The translations under genes were made by a program, and so were the position numbers. From Roseofilum halophilum BLCC-M91 (lineage in GTDB: Bacteria > Cyanobacteriota > Cyanobacteriia > Cyanobacteriales > Desertifilaceae), in contig NZ_JAQPOK010000146.1 in NCBI RefSeq assembly GCF_030068445.1, positions 1 to 41,852 on the forward strand: a stretch of DNA of 41,852 nt. The letters are read 5' to 3'. The notes under the pieces were generated by a model. The model searched no databases. It saw only the letters and a list, made by a program, of their open reading frames with translations, and had not been told where the DNA came from. Numbering within the stretch: the stretch's first letter is position 1; each line of letters begins with the position of its first letter. This document shows, piece by piece, positions 34,987 to 41,852 of this stretch.

Positions 34987-37900
34987 GGTTGGGATAGCGG
35001 AAGCCTCGGTTCCGCAGTTGTTGCTGCACATTGGGGCTGGGGGCGTAGCCATATCCCCAGTTAGCATCGTCCACATCTTGGATGATGTTGGGGGTAACCA
35101 CAATCACCACTTCTGCACGCTCCGATTCTCTATCAGTACGGCGGAACATGCGACCGATGATGGGCAGGTCTCCAAGAATGGGAAGTTTGGAAACAATTTC
35201 CCGCTCTTGGTCTTGGATAACCCCAGCAATTAAGAGAGTTTGACCATCGCGCAGGCGGATTTTACCGGAACTTAGCTCACGCTGAGAAACTAGGGCCACC
35301 TCTTGTACAAAACCATCCACAATGATGCTGTAAGTATCTGTGGGAGTCGATATACGCGGATTAAGGGTCATGGTAATAAACCCATTATCATCAATGCGAT
35401 CGACCGTAATCGGCATCAATAACCCCACATCATCAAACTCGGTGTTAATGGTGGTGGTAGTGCTATTGGCGTTAACGGTGGTTTCTTGTTCCACGTTAAC
35501 GGGGATGCGGTCTGTGAGGTTAATGGTTGAGGTTTCACCCTCTTGAATAGTGAGGGTGGGGTCAGTGAGTATCTTGGCGTTGCCTTCAACAATATTTGCT
35601 TCTAGTTGAGCGAGGAACTGTCGGGGATATTGGAAGACTTGCGGCAGTTGGTAGGCAAGTTGCGCCGCTTGACCCACAATGGCAGGTAAGCCATTAACGG
35701 CTGCTCCGGTAGCGGCGGAAATGAGTTCACCGACAGGGTTACGGAGGGCGGGAATCGTTCCACCTCCTGGAACCAGGTCGGTGATTAACCGGGGGATACC
35801 TTGGGCATCGAAGAATTGAGGAGCCACGGCTAAATCAGCATCAATTAAATCTTGGCCATTGGTTAGGGGTTGAAATTGTCCACCACCTGGAGTTAATTCA
35901 GTGAATAAACGAGGTGTGCCTGTGGTATCGAAGAATCGAGGAGCTGCGTCACCTTGGGTAACTTCGACTAGCCCTTCCGGATTCAGAAGAGGTTGAAAGA
36001 CTCCTCCACCAATAGTCAATTCATTAAAGTTTCTAGGAACTCCACTGACATCAAAAAACACTGGAGATAAATTGCCTGCTGGAGTTAGTCCACCGCCAGC
36101 ATTTGGCAATGGTTCAAATGTTCCATTAGAAACACCAGGGACATTTAATTCACTCAGCAGGCGAGGTGTACCTGTAGAATCTAAGAAATATTCTGCTCCA
36201 GTACCAGCATCAGTAACAATATTTCCATCAGGACTGCGTAGAGGATTAAACTGACCCCCACCAACCGTGAGTTCATTAAAGAGTCTCGGTTGACCTGTTT
36301 CATCAAAGAATCGAGGTGCTCCTGGTCCAGCCTGAATCAAAGCCCCGTTGGGAGTCGTCAGGGCTGGGATTTGTCCCCCGCCCAGTTGCAGCTCACTTAA
36401 TAGTCTGGGTTGTCCATTGGCATCAAAATACCGGTCGGCTTGGGGGGGACTAGCGGCCTCAATCAAGTTATTGCCACTATCCAATAGGGGTTGGAAGGCC
36501 CCCCCATTGGGGCTGAGTTCATTTAAGGTGCGGGGAATGCCATTGCGGTCATAATACAGAGGAGGCGTTCCAGAAGAGGGAGAAACTTGACGACCCGCAG
36601 CACCGGGAATACCGGGGGCAGTTGGGTCAAAGCCAGCCACTCCGGGAGTGGTGGGTAAGCCACCAGGGGAGAAGACGGAACCGGGTTGGTTTTGCCCCAC
36701 GGGAACCAGTTGGCCGGTGGCCGGGTCGCGCACCAGTTGGGTTCCATTGGGGTTAACAAAGGGCTGTACGCCTGAAAGGGGGTTACCGGCAATGGGACGA
36801 CCAAACTGGTTATTACGGGCTTGATCGGCTGAAGGTGGGGTTAAGCGCCCAAAGTTGGCGATGCCTCGCCCCCCATCAACGACGAAGAAGGAGTCTCCAG
36901 AACCGAAGGAAAAACTACTGTTGGAAAATTCTTCAGCGTTTAGGTTAATGTCAATCACTTTGACGTTAACGGAGACTTGGCGGCGACGGAGATCTTGTTG
37001 GGAGAGCAGACCAGTAGCAATTTCTACTTTGCGCGGGTCACCCACCAGGGTAATGGAGTTAAGGCGTTCATCGGCAATGACGGAGAGACCGCGCAGGAGG
37101 AGGGGGCCATTGGCTGCTTCGACGGTGAGGTTTTGAATACTGGTATTGGTTTCTTCTGTTTCCCGTCGGTCTACTCCTGTGCCTTCAACGATGCGTCGGG
37201 TTTCGGTGAGGACTCGTTGATAGTCTGCTCCTTGGGAGGCGAGGAGGGTGGCGGAGCTTTCGGCTTCGGCTTGGTTGAGGCGGAGGGTGCGGGTAATGAC
37301 GGGACTGGATTCTAGGGGCAGGCTAGTGCCCACAAAGATGGTGCGCCCGACGCGGTTGGCTTGCATTCCGCTCAGTTGCAAGACGCTATTAAAAACGTTT
37401 TGCACGGGTTCATTTTCGATGTCTAGGGAAATCGTCCGCCCGGCAACGGAAGTCGCTGCTCCCGCTTGCCCTTCGGGAATGTCGCCCGCGCCGTCGGTGA
37501 AGGCGAGGTTCATGCCCGCAACTCGCGCTAGGAGGGCGAGAACGTCACGCACGGGGGCATCCCGGAGAACGAGACGGGGCACGTTTTCGGAGGAGCCGAG
37601 GTTAATGGTGCGCCCGGATGCGTCGATGGTGGATACGGAGATGTCGCCGAGGGGAGGGGCGATGGCTCTTTGCCGGAAGGGAGGGGCGACACCGGTTCCG
37701 GGGGGTAGGCTGGGGATGCCGTTTTGCAGGCTGGGCAGGGGGACGTTGTTGTAGGGAGCGCCCTGGGCCATCTGTTGAGGGGGGCTTTGGGCGATGGGTC
37801 GGGGGGCGGGGGGGTTGGGGGCGGTATTGGCGCTGGGTTGGGGGGTTTCTTGCTTGAGGGAGAGAATGAAGTTAGAGCCGTCTTGAATGCTGATGCGGCC

Positions 37901-38251
37901 GCTGAGGCTGCCTTGGTTGCCGGTGACGGTGACGCGGATGCTGTTGTTGTCTACGGAGTTGACGCTAACGGAGGCAATGCCGGGTGCGGGGTTGGCTTGC
38001 ATGAATTCGCCGCTAGGGAGGTTGAGCTGCATGTTGGAGATGTTGGCGACCCATTGGTTGCCGCTAGGGACGGCAAAGACTTGGGGGCGATCGCCTTCAG
38101 TTGTGTCTAATACGACTTCAATTCCTCCACTGGTGGGGTTGAGGGAGACGTTGTTGATTCGGGTCGGAGCTGCCCAAGCCGCAGAGTTCGATAGAATTAC
38201 GGCGGCACTTCCGATCAGGGCCCCACTTAGTCCAAAATGATACTTTTTCAT
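34982..38251 (-). CDS. pilQ: Type IV pilus secretin PilQ with AMIN domain and large repeat insert
   Basis: PilQ forms the outer-membrane pore for type IV pili and DNA uptake. From the frame's upstream GTG (38263): a signal peptide (about 5-32, ending SAAWAA), an AMIN domain (about 33-137), a Pro-rich linker, a secretin N-domain (about 228-315), NolW-like parts (322-425), and the secretin beta-domain (about 870-1062) with the family signature VPVNVEQ to VVTPNI. I chose ATG at 38251 because AGGAGA (38255-38260) precedes it and MKKYHFGLSG starts a normal signal peptide. At ~1090 residues it is far longer than usual, owing to a linker and seven ~41-residue repeats (about 569-856). The usual pilMNO genes are not adjacent. 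Confidence 0.93.
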   Translation of the reverse strand: MKKYHFGLSGALIGSAAVILSNSAAWAAPTRINNVSLNPTSGGIEVVLDTTEGDRPQVFAVPSGNQWVANISNMQLNLPSGEFMQANPAPGIASVSVNSVDNNSIRVTVTGNQGSLSGRISIQDGSNFILSLKQETPQPSANTAPNPPAPRPIAQSPPQQMAQGAPYNNVPLPSLQNGIPSLPPGTGVAPPFRQRAIAPPLGDISVSTIDASGRTINLGSSENVPRLVLRDAPVRDVLALLARVAGMNLAFTDGAGDIPEGQAGAATSVAGRTISLDIENEPVQNVFNSVLQLSGMQANRVGRTIFVGTSLPLESSPVITRTLRLNQAEAESSATLLASQGADYQRVLTETRRIVEGTGVDRRETEETNTSIQNLTVEAANGPLLLRGLSVIADERLNSITLVGDPRKVEIATGLLSQQDLRRRQVSVNVKVIDINLNAEEFSNSSFSFGSGDSFFVVDGGRGIANFGRLTPPSADQARNNQFGRPIAGNPLSGVQPFVNPNGTQLVRDPATGQLVPVGQNQPGSVFSPGGLPTTPGVAGFDPTAPGIPGAAGRQVSPSSGTPPLYYDRNGIPRTLNELSPNGGAFQPLLDSGNNLIEAASPPQADRYFDANGQPRLLSELQLGGGQIPALTTPNGALIQAGPGAPRFFDETGQPRLFNELTVGGGQFNPLRSPDGNIVTDAGTGAEYFLDSTGTPRLLSELNVPGVSNGTFEPLPNAGGGLTPAGNLSPVFFDVSGVPRNFNELTIGGGVFQPLLNPEGLVEVTQGDAAPRFFDTTGTPRLFTELTPGGGQFQPLTNGQDLIDADLAVAPQFFDAQGIPRLITDLVPGGGTIPALRNPVGELISAATGAAVNGLPAIVGQAAQLAYQLPQVFQYPRQFLAQLEANIVEGNAKILTDPTLTIQEGETSTINLTDRIPVNVEQETTVNANSTTTTINTEFDDVGLLMPITVDRIDDNGFITMTLNPRISTPTDTYSIIVDGFVQEVALVSQRELSSGKIRLRDGQTLLIAGVIQDQEREIVSKLPILGDLPIIGRMFRRTDRESERAEVVIVVTPNIIQDVDDANWGYGYAPSPNVQQQLRNRGFRYPNR
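35696..36559 (-). repeat. Seven ~41-residue repeats inside PilQ
   Basis: The repeats share the pattern [R/Y/Q]-F-F-D-x-x-G-x-P-R-L-x-x-E-L-x-x-G-G-G-x-F-x-P-L, beginning near residues 570, 611, 651, 692, 736, 777 and 817. They differ enough in sequence to be old rather than recent copies. They are inserted between the N-domains and the pore domain. Confidence 0.85.
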
Positions 38252-38580
38252 TGCTCTCCTCACGCGATCGCCTTAGACACTGATGAATATAAACCGTATG
38301 CAAACCCTGGTTAAATGAGGGTCTAGCCACTTAAGGATAGATTCTGGTTACTTATCTTTCCCTAAGTGACCCTCAATCGTCAATAGTGTAAGGGAAATTT
38401 GTGGATAGTGGGGAGGGGAAGGCAAAAGGTACTCATGCAAAAGGTAAAGAGCTATTCCCTATTGCCCATGCCCCATTGGTTTTGGTCACAGCCTGCGGTA
38501 CTCTAGATTGGGTAAGTCTATCTCAGAATTACTCTTATTTCACGTCCCCTTGACAAGATGTTACATAAGTGAACGCAAAC
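38252..38580. promoter_or_regulatory. Divergent control region between pilQ and glgA
   Basis: No gene is seen in these ~330 bases. An imperfect hairpin spans 38317-38374: outer arms GAGGGT/ACCCTC and inner arms CACTTAAGG/CCCTAAGTG with one mismatch and a 5-base bulge. It probably lies in the pilQ leader or between the two promoters. TTGACA at 38551 is too close to the glgA start to act as its -35 box. No convincing promoter pair was found. Confidence 0.45.
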
Positions 38581-40047
38581 ATGAAAATTTTATTTGTTGC
38601 CGCAGAAGCAGCACCATTGGCGAAAGTGGGTGGTATGGGTGATGTCGTTGGTGCCCTGCCCAAAGTCTTACGAAAAAAGGGTCATGATGTGCGGGTTTTC
38701 ATGCCCTATTATGGTTTTTTGCCGGATAAAATAGATATCCCGGAAGAACCGATTTGGAAAGGAACAGCAATGTTCCAAGATTTTGAAATTTATCAGGCTT
38801 TTTTGCCGAAATCAGATGTGCCGCTCTATTTGTTTGGCCATCCTTCTTTTTCGGGGCGCAATGTCTATTTTGGCGACGATGAAGGATGGAGGTTTACTTT
38901 ATTTGCAAATGCGGCGGCGGAGTTTGCTTGGAATTTTTGGCGACCAAGTATTGTCCATTGCCATGATTGGCACTCAGGAATGCTACCGGTATGGTTGAAT
39001 GAAACACCGGATATTAATACGGTGTTTACGATTCATAATTTGGCCTATCAAGGGCCTTGGCGTTGGTATTTAGACCAGATTACTTGGTGTCCTTGGTATA
39101 TGGAAGGCCATAATACTATGGCGGCAGCCGTGCAATTTGCCAATAAGGTGACGACGGTTTCGCCGACCTATGCAGAACAGATTAAAACCTCAGAATATGG
39201 GGAAAATTTAGAGGGTTTACTCTCTTATGTGAGTGGTAAGAGTATCGGTATTTTGAATGGTATTGATACGGAGAGTTATAATCCGCAAACGGACAGATAT
39301 CTGTATCAGAATTTTAATGCAGAGACATTGGATAAACGCCCAATCAATAAGGTCTCTTTACAGGAAGAAATTGGTTTGGAGGTGAATAAGGGCGCGTTTT
39401 TGGTGGGGATGGTTACCCGGTTGGTGGAACAGAAGGGGATCGATCTGGCGCTGCAAATTCTGGATCGGTTTATGGCGTATACGGATGCCCAGTTTGTGTT
39501 GTTGGGAACGGGCGATCGCTATTATGAAACGCAAATGTGGGAGTTGGCTTCCCGCTATCGGGGACGGGTTTCGGTACAGTTGCTCTATAATGATGCTCTG
39601 GCTCGCCGTATTTATGCGGGATGTGATGCGTTCTTGATGCCTTCTCGGTTTGAGCCTTGTGGTATTAGCCAAATGTTGGCTATGCGCTATGGTTGTGTTC
39701 CCATTGTGCGCCGTACTGGGGGTTTGGTGGATACGGTGAGCTTCCACGATCCCATGAGAGAGTTGGGAACGGGGTATTGCTTCGATCGCTATGAACCTCT
39801 GGATCTGTTTAGCTGTATGATTAAGGCTCTAGAAGGGTTCCGATATAAGGAATATTGGAAAAAATTACAACAGCGAGGGATGCGCCAAAATTATAGTTGG
39901 GATCTTTCGGCAGATCAGTATATCAAGGTCTACGAGGAAATTTTCCCGGATGCTCCCCCACCCCCTCCTCCTGCACCTAAACTAGAGGAAGAAACAAAAA
40001 TAGCAGCAGAAGAGCCTAAGCCTTCTGCTGGCAGTACAAGTTTATAG
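38581..40047 (+). CDS. glgA: Glycogen synthase (ADP-glucose), GT5
   Basis: GlgA extends glycogen chains from ADP-glucose. Seen are the N-terminal substrate loop KVGGMGDVVGALP (Lys15), HCHDWHSG and TIHNLAYQG in the first Rossmann fold, LNGIDTESYNP, and in the second fold GMVTRLVEQKG, PSRFEPCGISQ (catalytic Glu) and RRTGGLVDTV. I chose ATG at 38581 (MKILFVAAEAAPL), which fits the family; GTG at 38569 adds four residues. The C-terminal ~30 residues form a low-complexity Pro-rich then Glu-rich tail. The gene stands alone and ends near a strong hairpin. Confidence 0.96.
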   Translation: MKILFVAAEAAPLAKVGGMGDVVGALPKVLRKKGHDVRVFMPYYGFLPDKIDIPEEPIWKGTAMFQDFEIYQAFLPKSDVPLYLFGHPSFSGRNVYFGDDEGWRFTLFANAAAEFAWNFWRPSIVHCHDWHSGMLPVWLNETPDINTVFTIHNLAYQGPWRWYLDQITWCPWYMEGHNTMAAAVQFANKVTTVSPTYAEQIKTSEYGENLEGLLSYVSGKSIGILNGIDTESYNPQTDRYLYQNFNAETLDKRPINKVSLQEEIGLEVNKGAFLVGMVTRLVEQKGIDLALQILDRFMAYTDAQFVLLGTGDRYYETQMWELASRYRGRVSVQLLYNDALARRIYAGCDAFLMPSRFEPCGISQMLAMRYGCVPIVRRTGGLVDTVSFHDPMRELGTGYCFDRYEPLDLFSCMIKALEGFRYKEYWKKLQQRGMRQNYSWDLSADQYIKVYEEIFPDAPPPPPPAPKLEEETKIAAEEPKPSAGSTSL

Positions 40048-40063
40048 TTTTTTGAGTATGAAG

Positions 40064-40092
40064 AGACTCTCTCGAGTTATTCGGGAGAGTCT
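40064..40092. terminator. Hairpin between convergent glgA and DUF4327-like gene
   Basis: AGACTCTCTCGA (40064-40075) pairs with TCGGGAGAGTCT (40081-40092) over 12 positions with one G-T pair and a 5-base loop. No long T-run follows on either strand, so terminator function is probable from position but not certain. Confidence 0.5.
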
Positions 40093-40121
40093 GAGGGTTA
40101 TATGCTCAATAGCAGAGGAGG

Positions 40122-40343
40122 TTAGTCTTCTCTCCAGTCTTCTCTGCCGAGTAAATCAATGATGCGATCGCGCAGTAAATATCCGTGGCGCTCTAATTCT
40201 AATTCTACAGATTCCCATTCTCGACTGGGAATATAACGGCACAAACTGTAAATCGGTTGTAATCTCTCGACAGAACCCACATCTACTAAGTGACGGGCTT
40301 CATCTTTAATCATGGTAATTGAGTATTGCAGAGTTGGCATCAT
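40122..40343 (-). CDS. Small DUF4327-like protein
   Basis: This 73-residue protein fits, from memory, a small cyanobacterial family (DUF4327) of unknown function, with YSITMIKDEARHLVD, QPIYSLCRYIPSREW and ELERHGYLLRDRI as its conserved-looking stretches. The start is either of the two adjacent ATG codons. It is soluble, acidic at the C-terminus and has no signal. No partner gene is indicated: it lies between glgA and rnz, converging on glgA. Confidence 0.7.
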   Translation of the reverse strand: MMPTLQYSITMIKDEARHLVDVGSVERLQPIYSLCRYIPSREWESVELELERHGYLLRDRIIDLLGREDWRED

Positions 40344-40472
40344 AATCTACACCTTTTATCCTATCGGTACAGGGTCGTAATAACGTTGATTAAGTATAAA
40401 TACTTTAGCTTTTTCCTTCATTCTCCTATTGTGAGGGATATTTGTACTTTTTCTGTGATATCTTTATTATTT

Positions 40473-41414
40473 TTAATGATTGGATGCCTGGCGAGCAATT
40501 TCATAGGTGAGAAAATCGTGGGCCATATCGGTTTGGGGGAAAATTGCCCTTGCTTCAGTTAATAAGTCTTCCAGTTGTAGGGCGTTACCTGGGGCATACC
40601 GGGGACTAAAATGGGTGAGCATCAGTTGCTTGACTTGGGCGGCTAGGGCGACTTGAGCGGCCATGGTGGAGGTAGAATGGAGGCGATCGTAGGCCAGTTG
40701 GGCATCTTGATGGGCAAAGGTAGACTCATGTACGAGCAAGTCGGCACTTTGGGCTAGGTCTACTGCTCCTTCACAAAAGATGGTATCAGTGCAATAGACA
40801 AAACTTCGACCCACTTGAGTGGGGCCGCAGAGTTTAGCGCCGTGGATTTTGCGCCCGTCGGTTAGGGTAATCCATTCTCCTTTTTTGAGTTTGCCATAGA
40901 GGGGGCCGGGGGGAATACCCAAGGCTTGAGCGCGATCGACATCGAAGCGTCCGGGACGGTCTTTTTCTTGTACGCGATAGCCAAAGGCGGGAACTCGATG
41001 TTTTAGGGGGTTGCAGATGACGCGATATTCGGCATCTTCATAGATTAGGCCGGGTTCTACGGTATGGACTTTAACGGGGTAGGAAAAGTGGGTTTGGGAA
41101 TAGCGGATACATCCTTGGAGGTATTCATTGAGTTTGGGGGGGCCATAAATATCGATTTGTTCCATACTTCCGGCTAACCCACAACTGGCGAGTAAACCCA
41201 TCAGGCCAAAGATGTGATCGCCGTGCATGTGGGTGATAAAGATGCGCCGAAGTTGGCTCACTTTGAGGTCACTGCGTTGGAATTGGTGCTGAGTTGCTTC
41301 TCCGCAGTCAAAGAGCCAGAGTTCAGATTTTTGGGTCAGACGAAGGGCGATCGCCGAAACATTTCGCGATCGGGTGGGGACACCGGAGCTAGTTCCAAGA
41401 AAAGTAATTTGCAC
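40473..41414 (-). CDS. rnz: Ribonuclease Z
   Basis: RNase Z trims the 3' end of tRNA precursors. The metallo-beta-lactamase motif HxHxDH is present as THMHGDH (His62, His64, Asp66, His67), with the N-terminal [18 protein letters not shown] and downstream [10 protein letters not shown] and LTHFSPRY that supply the remaining ligands. The length of 313 is normal for the short bacterial form. The gene is apparently single, followed 130 bases on by the small DUF4327-like gene. Confidence 0.96.
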   Translation of the reverse strand: MQITFLGTSSGVPTRSRNVSAIALRLTQKSELWLFDCGEATQHQFQRSDLKVSQLRRIFITHMHGDHIFGLMGLLASCGLAGSMEQIDIYGPPKLNEYLQGCIRYSQTHFSYPVKVHTVEPGLIYEDAEYRVICNPLKHRVPAFGYRVQEKDRPGRFDVDRAQALGIPPGPLYGKLKKGEWITLTDGRKIHGAKLCGPTQVGRSFVYCTDTIFCEGAVDLAQSADLLVHESTFAHQDAQLAYDRLHSTSTMAAQVALAAQVKQLMLTHFSPRYAPGNALQLEDLLTEARAIFPQTDMAHDFLTYEIARQASNH

Positions 41415-41476
41415 GCTAGGGTATCAAGGGGGACTGCGTTCTCTATTTTAATGGAAGAAGTCTAAGGGCAGGGGGA

Positions 41477-41852
41477 TTAAGATTGGCACTCTGCCAACCA
41501 AGACACTAAATCCTCAACTCCCGTAAAATCGAGTAGCGCTTCCCCTAAATCTTCCAGAGTTTCCACAGACAAAGACTGAATCTGTGCTTCCAATTCTGGA
41601 GAAAGTTCCCCCACTCGTCGCGTCAAGAGACGAATGACTAAAGATGCCTCCCGTTGTACACCTCGCTGAATTCCTTCGAGCAAACCTTCTTCATGAATTT
41701 CCTGATAAATCACTGACTCGCGCATCGTCTCTTTCCTCAACAGTTGTTTGATTAACTTTTTGTCAAATCTCAAACCCGCTAACACTTGACTACAAGCGAG
41801 AACATCTGCTTGTTGTTTGCTCTCCTCGATTGTAGCAACCTGATTCGCTACT
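41477..41852 (-). CDS. Rpn/transposase-like nuclease family protein, 3' part (DUF4351-type tail)
   Basis: The frame is open to the window edge, so the gene's 5' part is missing. What is visible is an ATIEESKQQADVLACS stretch, then LAGLRFDKKLIKQLLR and the KETMRESVIYQEIHEEGLLEGIQRGVQREASLVIRLLTRR segment described here by position only in part (about 41590-41750), ending in ALLDFTGVEDLVSWL. This tail is typical of cyanobacterial Rpn-like PD-(D/E)XK proteins with a DUF4351 end. The nuclease domain itself would lie outside the window, so its state is unknown. Confidence 0.72.
   Translation of the reverse strand, partial: VANQVATIEESKQQADVLACSQVLAGLRFDKKLIKQLLRKETMRESVIYQEIHEEGLLEGIQRGVQREASLVIRLLTRRVGELSPELEAQIQSLSVETLEDLGEALLDFTGVEDLVSWLAECQS

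Noticed and set aside
34084-34997. Long open frames on the + strand across the glucokinase gene and hairpin array
   Set aside because: They are antisense to the kinase and then translate the 102-base repeat into Pro/Arg-rich periodic peptides; no family resemblance.
38551-38556. TTGACA as a glgA -35 box
   Set aside because: Only ~25 bases before the start codon and no -10 box fits between.

Overview
The window is from a cyanobacterium. The octamer GCGATCGC (HIP1) and its relatives recur throughout. Arrays of 7-base tandem repeats of the kind known from filamentous cyanobacteria sit between many genes. Family markers agree: a hybrid peroxiredoxin-glutaredoxin, a Ser/Thr kinase fused to WD40 repeats, an AMIN-domain PilQ and a small DUF4327-like protein. 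A filamentous, Oscillatoriales-type organism is my inference; genus cannot be fixed from the sequence alone.

Positions 1-1254 hold a stand-alone TnpB element with intact nuclease residues and a right-end hairpin. Positions 1458-9906 form the most interesting region: a co-directional gene set that reads as a lasso-peptide (RiPP) cluster. It encodes a PqqD-like recognition protein (B1), an asparagine-synthetase-like cyclase (C), a 51-residue precursor that matches the lasso leader signature, an HPr-kinase-like kinase, a 2-oxoglutarate/Fe(II) oxygenase, a PRMT-like methyltransferase with a PqqD-like tail, an ABC exporter, and a nucleotidyltransferase-like protein. The expected leader peptidase (B2) is not in the window; the TnpB element occupies the upstream side. 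In the proposed pathway B1 binds the leader, an unseen B2 cuts it, C closes an Ala1-Asp9 ring, the kinase, oxygenase and methyltransferase decorate the peptide, and the ABC protein exports it.

Positions 9897-31502 are mostly housekeeping and signalling genes: a large GAF-domain protein that looks like a pseudo-histidine kinase, pyrD, a PfkB sugar kinase with a JmjC/cupin oxygenase behind it, two tandem paralogous hybrid histidine kinases, ilvA, an SDR oxidoreductase, aspS, a peroxiredoxin-glutaredoxin fusion with a clear promoter and an inverted repeat, a CodA-like cytosine deaminase, and a Ser/Thr kinase with seven WD40 repeats.

Positions 31553-41852 hold a membrane protein of unknown function, tlyA, a ROK-family glucokinase with a degraded zinc motif, a very long pilQ carrying seven copies of a ~41-residue repeat, glgA, a DUF4327-like gene, ribonuclease Z and the 3' part of an Rpn/DUF4351-type gene that runs off the end. 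Repeats are dense here: a four-copy ~102-base hairpin array behind pilQ, REP-like palindromes, and heptamer arrays that in places encode the last residues of neighbouring proteins.
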